From Symsagittifera roscoffensis (Eukaryota > Xenacoelomorpha > Acoela > Convolutidae): a stretch of DNA of 64,000 nucleotides. Positions 15,301 through 26,200 of this stretch are shown here, piece by piece. The notes beneath the pieces are model-generated. The model saw only the letters and a program-made list of their open reading frames with translations. It was not told the DNA's origin and made no database searches. Numbering within the stretch: position 1 is the first letter of the stretch; every line of letters starts with the position of its first letter. A program made the position numbers and the translations under genes. The DNA lies in contig NC_087068.1 in assembly GCF_963678635.1 (NCBI RefSeq), forward strand, positions 42,681,649-42,745,648, written 5' to 3'.

Positions 15301-17557
15301 TGTTCTACAGTGTGACTTGACCAAAAAGCAGGTATCCACTGCAATTTTGGATCATTTGACTGCGCCACATTAAAGTAGGTGGATACCAGTGGTATGTATG
15401 TACAATAACTACTTTAGTTAAAAAGAATAAACTAAGAATAAGTTTGACTCAATAAAGCCTCTTTTCTAGTGACGTAGAAAAGTGCCGCTGGACATCAAAT
15501 AGACACATTTTGGCAGGTATCTAATTGAACTTGAAAGTCAAAACTAATAACCAAAATTACTAACTCACAATACGGATCAATACATTTGCGGTCATATCAA
15601 ATCAGCTTTTCGTGATAATTTTTAAAAATTAACAATCGGCCTAAAAATTTTTGAGCACAACCCTAAATTCACAAATGAAAGTATTAAATATTATAAAATA
15701 GAATTAAGTGGAAGCATTTTTTGGTTGTTTTCTAGTTTTCTCTAGGACAAAAACGAGTTTAATCTGAGCAAAATGAAATTTCGATGAAACTTAACTGTCA
15801 CTCTAAATGTGCAACCTTGTCAACATTGAGTTTAATCAGGGAGTTTCTTTCAGGAAAGAAACTCTTGTTTATAATCTCAGCTCATTATTTACCTCTTAGC
15901 CTCTTTTTGTTTATGGTAAATGTCAACTCTTTTTGAATACACAGCATCTTAAATTTGACATATTTTCAAATGGTCTTACTCAGAAGAAGCAGTCTTTACG
16001 CAAAAAAAACTATCAACAAAAAATAGTTTCCTGTGCCGTTAAAAGCGTAGTGAAACCTACGCAAATTTCAAGTCGAGCAGCTCACCCAAGCATAGAATTT
16101 CAGAATACTTAGCTCGAATTGCAAACAGAGCACTTTGTTTTTTGAGGCAAAAACAAAAAAAACATATCAATCAAATTTCTTCTATCGATTCTACCTTTCA
16201 GTTTTATTTGAATTTTTAGCTTAATGATAACAATTTGTTCTCTATTTTCTGATTAACTTCCATTTTCAGTACGAATCACTTCTTGAAAGATTCATTTTCG
16301 TAATATAGTTAAAAACAAAAATTTAGATAACTCTTTATTATTATTACAAAATTTCATTTTTTAATCATTATCTGGCATGATAGCGAGAGAAATTTCAATT
16401 AGCTCGCTGCCATTACTGTGAAAGAAAAAACAACGAAGTTCCAAATTTTGGTTTTGGTTTCTCAGTTTCATATGAATATGATTGCCGAAAAGTTTAACAC
16501 AATTCCGGACAGTTTTCTGCGCCTAAATGATTTTATTTTTGTTAGATGTTACGATGGCAACTAAACGAAGGATGTCGAAGCGTCACAGATCCCACTACGA
16601 GCGCAGTTGCCAGACTGACCAGAGCTTCATCAATCAGCCAACTTTTTCATCCAGTCAACAATGCAGCAGCTCATCCATCCTGACAGCCAACACTTCCGCC
16701 ACGACTTATGCAACAACAGCAACCACCACAGCGCCTAATCCAGTAGTTTACCCGACAACATCAGCAGTGACATCAACTAATCCAGGGGTGCAATCCGGTA
16801 GCACTCCTGGGTCGACGTCTCCACCACAGCTCAACCAGGTGCAGATCCCGACCTCCCGGATGTCAACTGGTTCGGGCTCGATGGGAGGTGCAGGGGGTAA
16901 TGTGCACTATGGGTCGTACAGTTCAGACTACAGTAGCTTGGAGAGCAGCACTGCTTACGCCACAGCCGAGGAAGAGTTGTCGGCGCTGCACGAGCGAATA
17001 CGACAATACGAAGAGGTTTGTAGCAAATCAAATAAAATCTTGTTCAGCTAAAAGTAAAATTTTCCTCAACTCTGATTTGATATCTTTGAAACATAAGTGG
17101 TTATAAATTATTTGGAATTTATTTATTTAAAAAAGGTCTGGAAAACGAGTTAAAACAAGATGATAAAGGGACGTATTAAATTAAAAATAGCATTTTTCTA
17201 TTTCGTATTGTTAGTCATGATGCTCTTTTTCAGAATCGAGAAGCACTCGTGTCCGACAATAACCGACTAGTGCGTGAACTGTTTGCAGCTAATGAGAGAT
17301 CGCACACTCTCGAGTTGCAAATAGGCGAATTAAAAGAACACACTGTCGCTTTTCTTCTCCAGCAAATGGAAACTCTAAAACTCCCCATAGTTACCACCAA
17401 ATCAGCCTCCGTCAATCATCTTGGAGGAACAAATCCTATTAGTGTTGCCGCCACGTCCACATCATTGTCCAATAGTCGCTCAATGGACAATTTCGAACAC
17501 GGACGAGAGAGATTCGAAAATGGTCGGAAAAACGAGCGAAGCGATAGTCACGTGTGA
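392..17557 (+). CDS. RASGRP: RasGRP, Ras guanyl-releasing protein, last three exons (5' part outside window)
   Basis: RasGRP loads GTP onto Ras/Rap at membranes in response to diacylglycerol. Visible exons are 392-620, 16546-17015 and 17234-17557 (stop TGA 17555-17557), with phases 0, 1 and 0 agreeing at each junction: 340 residues. The first exon, after acceptor TTGTTCAG, begins LWGVIKQG and carries the C1 ligand spacing C-x2-C-x4-H-x2-C-x7-C. The first His and Cys pair of C1 must lie in an upstream exon. A His-rich linker follows. The second exon has a Cys-Gln-Thr-Asp block near its start, matching the xxTQTE block of vertebrate RasGRP1, then Ser/Thr-rich sequence. Its end and the third exon form a Glu/Leu-rich coiled coil ending in QQMETLKLP, as in the RasGRP1 tail. 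The REM, CDC25 and EF-hand regions lie left of the window. The assignment to RasGRP is firm; the paralogue cannot be told. Confidence 0.85.
1700..5833 (-). mobile_element. decayed Ty3/gypsy-like LTR retrotransposon, copy C
   Basis: Reading on the minus strand from the right: a tRNA primer-binding-like site TGGCGCAGCCGAG (5833-5821); gag remnants; a CCHC zinc knuckle at 5076-5035 whose second Cys codon is now a stop; then, about 120 bases on, the reverse transcriptase YLDD box (4903-4892) followed by WLGFV and a [10 protein letters not shown] block (about 4790-4600), typical of the end of Ty3/gypsy RT and its connection region. The gap between knuckle and YLDD is too short for protease and the RT fingers, so an internal deletion has fused gag to RT. 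Further left, 4185-3940 and 3003-1767 hold open minus-strand pieces of unknown function. Stops and frameshifts run throughout. LTR borders were not resolved. Confidence 0.7.
5821..5833 (-). other. tRNA primer binding site of retroelement copy C
   Basis: TGGCGCAGCCGAG on the minus strand resembles the TGGCGCAGTC primer sites at 10119 and 15367 in the related copies. In some insect Ty3/gypsy elements this motif is complementary to the 3' end of tRNA-Ser. The 5' LTR should lie immediately to its right. Confidence 0.5.
5844..7420. other. intronic stretch without recognised genes
   Basis: This is part of the long RasGRP intron. The first few hundred bases probably include the LTR of copy C (a guess from the primer site position). 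The rest is AT-rich and shows no coding pattern, terminal repeats or RNA-like motifs that I could support. Confidence 0.4.
7425..7818 (+). mobile_element. MITE copy 2 (GGGGCGGATCTAGG family), nearly full length
   Basis: Termini are CAAGGGTGGATACAGG and CCTAAATCCACCCCTG, inverted repeats of each other with few mismatches. Inside are the family blocks GTCGACC, CCGAGC, TTAGTATATATTGG and GGTAGGTCGGCCGA, and near the right end a run of about 20 G (about 7760-7781). No open reading frame. Terminal sequence of the CAGNGGCGGAT type suggests a hAT-like non-autonomous element; no clear 8-bp target duplication is seen for this copy. Confidence 0.65.
7822..7935. repeat. two-copy tandem repeat, 56-bp unit
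   Basis: The block starting TTTTCTGGCCACCC at 7824 recurs at 7880 with almost no changes (GTTCTGACCGGCGCATTTTT in both). It lies directly beside MITE copy 2. Confidence 0.85.
9473..10565 (-). mobile_element. Ty3/gypsy-like fragment, copy A (LTR-like end plus gag start)
   Basis: Minus-strand order: an LTR-like region (10565-10120), the primer-binding-like site TGGCGCAGTC beginning at 10119, then a gag-like reading frame (10015-9776) with KIVAKEN/EIVAKEN, FVVET and KQK motifs. All of it is repeated at 14820-15660 in the same orientation. The LTR-like part holds an internal duplication: TAGAAAAGTGCCG...GGCAGGTA occurs at about 10224 and again at about 10458. Stops interrupt the gag frame. It has no RT. 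Confidence 0.65.
11200..15660 (-). mobile_element. Ty3/gypsy-like retrotransposon remnant, copy B
   Basis: The right end repeats copy A: LTR-like sequence (15660-15368), primer site TGGCGCAGTC starting at 15367, and a gag-like frame (15339-15052) containing KIVAKEN, FVVET and [10 protein letters not shown] central piece at 13092-12817 aligns with 4185-3940 of copy C: both have a short run ending in VVATxxKTK. The remainder is badly decayed and no intact pol motif was found. The left border is a guess; copy A follows directly to the left in the same orientation, as if head-to-tail. Confidence 0.55.
15661..16545. other. intronic stretch upstream of RasGRP coiled-coil exons
   Basis: AT-rich intron sequence ending in the polypyrimidine tract and acceptor TTTTATTTTTGTTAG at 16531-16545. 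Nothing else recognised. Confidence 0.5.
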
Positions 17558-17796
17558 AATTAAACTGCAAAAAACTAAGAAAAAACATTTTAAACAAAAC
17601 TTCTTCAAACTAAATTGACATTTATGAATTATGAGTTTCTAAAAATTTTCCTTGATGTAAAAATAGCTGCATTCCCATTTTTGGACAATTGTAAATTCAA
17701 TGTTTTTCAATATATTGCGTTGTTTTGCCCGTTGGAGAGAAGAATTACCCAAACTGGCGAACTTGAGATTGAAATCGATTTAAATTGATTTTTATA

Positions 17797-18605
17797 CAGA
17801 TAGTATGCTGTATAGACATCAATTTACGATAGCTCATTTACGTACATAAATCGATTTAGAATGGGCTGAATGGATTTTTGCAAGAAAAATAATCGATTTC
17901 AATGAATAAAAAATGGATTTAAATGAATTATTGCAAGGTAGTGAAAACCATCCAAGTCTTATCAAAACTGATTTTTTAATTTTTTTGTTTCAAAGCTGGA
18001 GCAAGTTATGTGCTCAGGAAAATATTCATCAGAGCTGCAGAGAGCAAGAGTCACTCGAGGAGAGTTTTTTTTTGCCGCAAGCTATTGCGTTTAAAGAATT
18101 CATTTTAAAATTTTTCAAAACTAAAGGTTTCCACGGTAAAAACAAACAAATTTAGGTCATTTTCATTGTTATTGTATTAGGCTGAACTTTGTGAAGCTAA
18201 TAACAAATAATTTAAAAGATCAAATTGGAAACAAAAACATTTTTGGTCCTGAAATATTTGATATTATTTTTTCTCATGGTTTAATTTCTGGCAAAAAATC
18301 CAAGCGGAAAGGCAATTGAAAAGCATACGTTAACCTTTTTCTCCATTGACTGATAGTCCAGAAAACGAAAAATTATATGAATATAATCTGTATAAAATAA
18401 GTACACAAAATTGTTAAAAATCAATTTCTATCAATTTTTTGTTAGTAAAGTCCGTAGGAAATTGAAACCAAAAAAATTTACAAAAAAGGAATTAAAATCA
18501 ATTTAGAATAAATTGAAATTGATTTTTAAGCTACATTTTTGTAGCAATCTAAATTGATTTTAAGTCTACTCAAATCATTTTTGTAGGTCTCTGCTATGTT
18601 ATCTG
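17797..18605. mobile_element. candidate Tc1/mariner-type MITE in the RasGRP 3' flank
   Basis: The left end TACAGATAGTATGCTGTA and the right end CTGCTATGTTATCTGTA are imperfect inverted repeats, each flanked by TA (17795-17796 and 18606-18607), the target site of Tc1/mariner elements. The roughly 810-bp interior has no transposase, is rich in AATTGATTT motifs and holds the first AATAAA downstream of the RasGRP stop (17905-17910). Confidence 0.45.
17905..17910 (+). terminator. possible polyadenylation signal for RasGRP
   Basis: AATAAA about 350 bases after the stop codon and inside the candidate MITE. The only earlier variant is ATTAAA at 17559-17564, almost touching the stop, which would leave a very short 3' UTR. 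Confidence 0.3.
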
Positions 18606-20334
18606 TATAAGATCGATCGCAATCTATTTCTTGTCTGCACAGGAGGCCATTTTTTGAACCATTTCTCCATCTCTGATTTTATAGTAGAATGTGACTTTAT
18701 CGAAACCACAGCGGAATGTTCGTGCTTAGGCCGTTTTTTTCAGTTAATTTTTGCTAAGCTTTTTAACATCTAAAAGATATTTGTCCGAAGCTCAAAAATA
18801 AAAAATATTTGACCTAAATTGTGGTATTTATTAACGCGCAAATTATATTGACCTAATAAAGCGTATATGGTTAAACAAATCATTCCAAATTTAATAGAGC
18901 CAAATAATTTGATCTTACTACTACGCTAATAGATGCAAACAAAACGCTAATACATACTAAGCTCATAAATTTTACGTTAATAGATGCTCGTATATCAGAA
19001 CGAAGCCGTGAATGATCCAAAAGCACAGTTCAATTTGAAACTTATCCAGCCGCCACTTACGATTGTTATAAAAACGCAGCACATCACGCTTTAGTTCTCC
19101 TAAAATGGCCAGTCTTTATTGTAGGCCACTCTTTGGGCTGCAGAAAACAATGTTTTTAGATATCATAAAAAAAAACAATTTCAAAACGTTAAGTTAAAAA
19201 GTCGAAAATTAATGAATAAAAGAAATATGTCCGAACAACAAGACTACTCGTACATCAGAGCAAAGCATTTCAACGCCAATTCAAAAATTTTTTTTTAAAA
19301 CACTGATAGAATTGCCAAAAAAAAAATTTAAAAATCCCTGCAAGCTATGTAAGTAGAAAGGGATGTTTTCAGCGCTTGACAATCTCAAAATATATACCAA
19401 CTAACTGCCTTAATTCAATTTGGAACGATTAATCCGCCGTTTGCGCGTTTCACATCAACGCAAAATATCGCGCAAAAACTATTCGAAATTGCCCAAAACA
19501 GCCATTTTCGAACCCTTATAAGCTTAAAACAAATCTCACAGATAACTGTATTCGTATATGTAAACAATGACATTTTTTAGATGTATTAAAAAGGTTAAAA
19601 ACGGTCGCGTAAAAAACCAAAAACTGACGGATTAAAAAACTCAAGCATAAAAATTCCTTTTTGCTCACTTTCCCTTTTTTCAGAACATCACTTTGTGCCT
19701 TATATATGTCGTCTGTGATGTCGTATTTTTGATCAAAGCCGTTTTTAGCTGCTCCTCCGTTTAGAAATCCTGTTCCTGTGCTAGAAATTGTTTTGAACTA
19801 TTCGTGATAAACGGAAATAACCATTTGTTCGAATGTAGTGTTTATTCTTTTTTATTCTGCACCAAACTAGATACCACAACAAACAACAGATATGGTCAAA
19901 TGATTACGTATAGTGTAAGTGTGTTGCTTAGTTTAACATTTCAATAAGCATGATTTGGTTTATTATGTTTCATTTGGCATCAATTACCATTTTTTTTACT
20001 ATAATTTAGAATTATTTAGCATAAACCTCAATAAACCGATTAATTAGGCATTTTATAAACCTTTATTTGCAATTCAATTGATTATTTGAAACTGAAACAG
20101 TTCTGAAGAATTCGATAGAATCTTTCAATTTTTTACTTTTTAAATTGAAAATAGCATTTCAGGTGATTGAGAACCCTTAGAACCAAGAACGTGAAATTGA
20201 AATTTTTTAAACAAAACCTTTACCTCTCGACAGCATGCACTTACAGTTTTTAGTTTTCAAGTCAAACAAATCGGGATAAAACTATTAAAACTTGAAACTT
20301 GAAACGAATTGTTCTCAATTTGGGTTGGATTCAG
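18606..20334. other. intergenic stretch, no gene recognised
   Basis: AT-rich sequence between the convergent RasGRP and NFX1 genes. I see no coding pattern or clear repeat ends. Confidence 0.4.
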
Positions 20335-20640
20335 ACAAATGTTGGAGATTTTGTCTTGGGGGGTTTTTCAAAAAAAAAAATCGAAAACTTTTAATCTTTA
20401 AATTTTAGGTCAACTAAATTGATTTTCTTAGCTCTCCCAAATCAATATCAAGACCATATTTTGACCAAATTTTCTGCGCCCACTTCCACAAACTTAGTAT
20501 GTTTTGATTTTTAGATATTTTTAGGGTCAGTCAGTTCAGATATCTTAGAATAATTTAAAGAGAGACCCACTGGGTCAGCAGGGGTCAAATCACTGAGAAA
20601 GAGCGTGCAACCCTCCCCCCCCCCCCTAAATCCGCTCCTG
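20335..20640 (+). mobile_element. MITE copy 3 (GGGGCGGATCTAGG family), degraded
   Basis: It shares the ordered blocks AGGTCAACTAAATTGATTTT, AGCTCTCC, TTAGTATG, GGGTCAGTCAG and the terminal CCTAAATCCGCTCCTG with copies 1 and 2. The left terminus is diverged. A run of about 13 C near the right end corresponds to the G run of copy 2 on the other strand. Confidence 0.55.
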
Positions 20641-22224
20641 CTAAGAACAACCATAAAATTATTAAAATACTTTTTATTTTGGGAATTTCATGAACAAAAT
20701 CTTACCCTAAAAACAATCAATTCTGTCCTTTTAAGATCAATCAAAAATTATACCAAACTACTGCACCGATTTAAGTCAAAAACACATCAAAAAGATCCAC
20801 TTATGTAGCCGAACAAATTTTAGGAACACTATAATCGTCTAAGACTTGCAGAAATAAATTTATTTTAGTTTAATAGCAAAAAGAGTCCTTTTTATTATAC
20901 GAGATACCATTTTGTAAAAACTAGCGCCAATTTCTGGAGAATGTAGCAATCTCATTTTGTTTGGCTCTATAAGAGTCTCATTTGGATACACTTTATCAGA
21001 AATTGATGCCCTAGTTTAGGTGTAAATTTTAATAGACTAAAAAGGACAAGAGTGATTGTTTTTGAGGTACACTTTTGGAACAGATTTTTGCGAAAAAATG
21101 CACCAAAATATTTCTGCTGTAATTCTGAGCAATTTTTCTCCTATTAAATGATATCTTTAACAACCAAATTTGAGAAAAACGTGTTTCAAATTTCAAAATT
21201 CATTAGTTTTTCGTTTTGTACGGATAATTTAAATCAGCATTATCAACTACTTTTTTTGATATTTTTTCTTTTTTCCAGCTGCACAAAACAATCAATTGCG
21301 ACTGTAAAAAGTTTTTCTGTCTTGGAAAATTTCTCTTGTTTACACAAATTTTGCTGAGCTAACAAAGCTAAAACATGTATCAGTTGGTTATTTTTAGTTT
21401 CGACTGGTCTAAGCAAAAAACAAGAAGCAAATGATTCGATTAAATTATAACTTCATTTTCTGCAAACGGTTTAATTTTAGAGAAAAAAGAATTCAACATT
21501 TTGTTCGAAAAATGCCAGAGAAATTTCGATTGTTTTTCTTTGCAAAACTCGGCCTAAATCAACCTCAAAACTTGGTCAATTCGTTAGCCTTAATTTTACA
21601 CAAAAACTACTCGACAATTCGTCTCTAAATTGAGCGCTTGCTTACCCAAACCAAGTCATGGTGGCTATAAAGCCTAAAACTCGTTTTTGAACTAAACGTC
21701 GCTCTTTTTCACAAATTTGAAATGAAGCAAAAATATTCAGTAAACGAGTTGACCCGAAACGACCCGTTTTAAGCTGACAATTTTGGTCCAACTTTGCAGA
21801 GTCGATTACCCGATAATTGCGGAGGCCCAAGTCTAAGCAAGCTTTATACTTATCCAGTTAGTTGTTTTTAGTTATGAAGGTATGTTTTATGAAACTCAGA
21901 TTCAAATTTAATAATAGTAGACACCTTTAGCGCTATTTGTTTAAATTTAAAACAAAATTAAAAAAAAAACGTTTTCGAAACTTCCTAACCGTTCGTTTTA
22001 TTCGAATAGTTCAAATCAACACTGCATATTGATTGCGGGTATGAAAATGTGAAATCAGAATTGTATATAGAGCGCTAATATGAACATACGGGTTGACAAT
22101 TTTCAGATGTAATTTTTGAACAGAATCGAAGCTGCACTTCGCAGACACAAGCGAGAAAACGATGATAAGTAGCTCTAATCAGTGTTATGAGAAAAAGTAT
22201 AAAAAGATAATATAGCTTTTGCTA

Positions 22225-22385
22225 AGTGTTGGATTCGATCATGCGATCTCGAAATTAAAAGTTTGACGCATCTGCGCTACTGTTCCTCCCTTGAAACTTC
22301 GTTAACACTAGCCAGCAATAAAGCAGCTACAAATTCTAATAATTTGCACTATGCAGCTAAAATTTCACAAATATAAACGAAACTA
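22225..22385 (-). repeat. tRNA-derived SINE-like unit (tRNA-Lys-like)
   Basis: On the minus strand, A box TAGCGCAGATGCG (22279-22267), a loop ACTTTTAAT matching the tRNA-Lys(UUU) anticodon loop, and B box GATCGAATCC (22240-22231). Stems are imperfect, so it is not a functional tRNA. Upstream it carries GCTGCTTTATTGCTGGCTAG, shared with the next unit. Confidence 0.5.
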
Positions 22386-22387
22386 CT

Positions 22388-22505
22388 TCTAAGTGAGGAA
22401 CTGAACCTCCGACCAGTATATTAGGAATCTCACATCCTTGCCTCAGTGCCACGGTTGCTTGATAAACTACAAACACTAGCCAACAACAAAGCAGCGAACA
22501 GATTT
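22388..22505 (-). repeat. second tRNA-like unit in tandem
   Basis: Minus-strand A-box-like TGGCACTGAGGCA (about 22451) and B box GGTTCAGTTCC (about 22407-22397), preceded by GCTGCTTTGTTGTTGGCTAG. This leader matches that of the neighbouring unit, but the tRNA-like body differs. Confidence 0.45.
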
Positions 22506-22779
22506 CATGAAAATTCCAATAGAACAGTTCGTGATTGCAGCAAGCATGAAAACAAGGAGAGTCACACTAATACACTACGTTGGCAAATACTAGACACCGA
22601 AACAGACCTTTTGCACTACAGCACTACGACTGAGATCTGCTGATTTAAGAAATGTGTCAAAATTGTAACGAAGAAAAAATTAGCAAACATTTGAGTCATT
22701 TATAGTAAAGAAACGTATGCATTTTCCTGGTTTAAACTATTTCCTACTGTTTCTTTAAAAACTCAAGTATTAGACTTTA

Positions 22780-22875
22780 ATTCTTGATTCAATGCATAAA
22801 AACCTCAAGAATACAGCTAATGTACAGTTGGAAAAGTGTTAATGAACTCAGGAAAACCGAAAAATTTAAATCGAT
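22780..22875 (+). repeat. dispersed repeat family A fragment
   Basis: Contains CAGTTGGAAAAGTG followed by AATGAACTCAGGAAAACCGA, which recurs with changes at 23.95, 24.39, 35.66, 36.15 and about 63.0 kb. Non-coding; class unknown. Confidence 0.45.
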
Positions 22876-23265
22876 TTGATTTCTAATTAATTGAAATGAT
22901 ATACCATAAAATACAAATTTGAACGAACGAACAAATCTGGGGAAAAAACATGACTTGAATGAGTTTAATTTAATACGTCCATTAACACTCAATTAAGTCG
23001 AACAAGTGAAAAATCAACAATATAATATAGCCAACTGACTGTGGACATTTTCTCACTTGAATATTTAAGTTACTCGCTTCGGAAAGCAATGTAATACAGA
23101 TCAACTGCAGTCATTGAGTTTCAATCGAAGTCACATTAGTCTTCGAAATGATCACTCATTAAATTGTTCACGTGCTGGTTGTTCGCAGGAACTCTGCTGG
23201 ATCTGGGCTGTGACCTCACTGTTCCCAGACTGACCAGACCTGGTTGGATTAACTCTTGGCTACTT

Positions 23266-26200
23266 CTAAAACCACACTAAATTCGAAGATTCCTTAGTGA
23301 TCATAGGAGCCGCATTATCTCCACAGCTAAAATCGGACCACTATGATTTTGAAACTCACCTGAAAATAATGAAAAAAATTGTCGTCTTCTTTTTAAAAAT
23401 TAAATAAAAAAACTTGGAATTGCCTTATTTGACAACTAAATACATCCTCGGGGAATTTTAAACATACAAACCTTGAGTCCATTTGTAGGTTTCCAAAGTC
23501 GAACGAGCTCGAAGGCGACATGGAAAAACTATTCACTGTTGCCGCCATACTCGACGGCTGTTGCCACGCAGGTTGTGGAGGTGCCACATTCTGAAAGCTA
23601 ATTTGACCTCCATAATGGATATTTGGGTTCCACTGGTTCATATTTTGCTGTTGTTGCAAATTTGTGGCGTTCGAGAAGGACATACCAACTGCAGCGCTGT
23701 ATTGCGAATACGGATTATTGGCCTGGTTAGCTTTTGAATCGTTTTGGTTCATTAGTGGAAAGTTAGAAGCCCAATTAGCATTTCCAAGGGATGTTGACTG
23801 CATCTGTGGGTTATTTGTATTTTGCTGAGTGCTTTGCTGTTGTTGACTACCAGGTGCTCGAATCATGCTCTGATGTTGTGCGCTTCCGACTACCGTCCAA
23901 CCATCCGCATCAGGACCTGAAACAGCAGAAAATTGAAAAATGCTTTAACATAGCCAACAGACAGTTGGAAGTCTGAATGCACACAGGAAACAGGAAAAAC
24001 AACAGACTATTACTTTTAAATGAATCATGGCCCACATTTGGAAGAAAAAAATGGCTCTTTGAATTTCAGAAAATTTTCTATGATTGACAATTATTTCATG
24101 AAAATATTGAATTAGAGAACACTGGGTCAATAGCTAATTTTTATTCCATTGAGAATTCTGAAAATTTTAAGTCCATTTTGGAAACTTTAATCAATTCTCA
24201 TTTTTTGTGCCTTTTGCACATAACTGAAGAAATTATTTTTGCTTTTTCTTTTAGAGCAAATGAATTTGCATAAACCGTGAAAGGAAATCAAAAGTCGATC
24301 TAAATTGAGCATTAACAACTTTTAAAATAGTTCCATGAAAAAAATCAAGACCTAAAAAATAGATAAACCAAATCGTTGATTAACACTTCAACATGGCCAA
24401 CCGACAGTCGGCAAAGTGTCAATGATCCCAAGGAAACCAAAAAAGGGAATTGAATTTTTGCTGAAAATACTCGTTATATGTTAACAGATCGCATAAGAAC
24501 AAGGACAGCCTATTCCTGGCAATAAGACAGAGTATTCCGACTTAGACATTTATGTTCAAAAATTCAATGGAACGCAAACAATCAAAATCGAAACCTGTTC
24601 AAAAATTTCCTATTTTTTTAAATTCAAAGGGTCGATTGAATTAAGTAGGAGCTACAAGAAGAAGAAAAGACATTTATTCTAGCTAAATTAACCATAAGTA
24701 ATGCAGTAGAATTAAATTGAGAGTTCAGTTGTATGTTATAAAATTTCAGCGGAAAATTCAGACCGATTTTTCTTAACGCTGACATCTTTTTCGATTTCTT
24801 TTGGACTGAAAATCACGACCAAAACTATTTCAATATGAAACCACAATTGAGATCTACAAGCATTCCTAGCCGTTTAGAGTTAAGAATTATTGCTTCGAGG
24901 TGCGGATTGAATTTTAAAGGTTTTTTAAAGACCGTGATCAACATTGGATATTTTTCGAAAAAAAACGACGTGGCCTAAATTTCACTTGAAAATTTTCTTC
25001 ATAAATACTGAAAATCTTTTTTCTTATGCGGTGTCTTTTAAATATTGAACGACAAGGTTTCAATTTATATGAACTTTCATAATTCTCAAACTTCTAAAAC
25101 CAGAACTATGAATCCGGATGTACAATAATACACAGAGTCGAAGCTGAGCTTCGCACCACTTGCGATACAAGAACTGTAGCATGAAGCACGATGACGGAAT
25201 AATTGGAAAACAGAGTTTCTAGCGATGTCACAATTGAAGAAGGAAGTGGAAAAATTTTTAATTTTCGAAAAGGTCCTAGTGAGGTTGACTTTGAGCATAC
25301 AAATATTGGTGCCAGAGTTTTTTCGATCTCAAAAAAGTACAACCGGTTCTTTTGAGGAAAAAAATTGGTTAAAAAAAGTCGACAGAATTAAACCCGATAG
25401 TCAATAAGCTGAACCTCAGTCGAACATTTTCGTCAAAAAAATTATTTTATACAAAATTACATGTAACTCCCACAAAGGATCCACGATAGCTATTTACAGA
25501 GTGTATGCAAAGTGGACTACAGAATTTGGAACCAAACCGACAGAATTTAAGTCAACAACCATGAAGGCGAAAAAATCATCAGCAAAACATTAATATCGAA
25601 ACTCAATAATTTTACACGCAATGGTTGGCGTTCTAGAAATAGCATGTACCAGTAGCAACTGGTACACAGTAAATTTGAGATTTCATGAAATTCAGCATGT
25701 CAGCAGCATAGCAGCAAGTAATTCAACTAATTTTTTTAACTAGTTGTTAACCCGAAAAAAGTCTTTATTCCGATTTGATAGCCCTTGATTTGATCGCAAA
25801 TAAAAATTAATCATCGTTTCCAAGTGAAATCATTACGCAAACAGAGTTGTACAAATGAAGAATTCTTTTACAAAAACATCATTTGTTACAAAAACATCAC
25901 AAGACTAAATTAAGCTGGTTTTCAGGTGCCTCAGAATAGATACAGTAATGAACAAGAACTCTATCGAATGCAAAAATAAGTCCAGACAAAAAGTCATGAA
26001 ACACTTACCTTGAAATTGGTTTCCTGGTAGTTCGGAAGGAGCTGGAAAACTGGTGACATTCGAAGCTTGTCGCGTGTTTAAAACTCCTGGCTGAGACTGT
26101 GCGTTAAAGGAAGCTTGTTTGAGACGCTTTGAAATTACAGAAGTTAAGCTGGTGTCCGGGATTTTCACCCGATTTCTGAAACAGCAAATTCTCCGGGTTG

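Noticed and set aside
16831-17031. Minus-strand frame opposite the RasGRP linker exon
   Set aside because: Antisense shadow of a Ser/Thr-rich exon.
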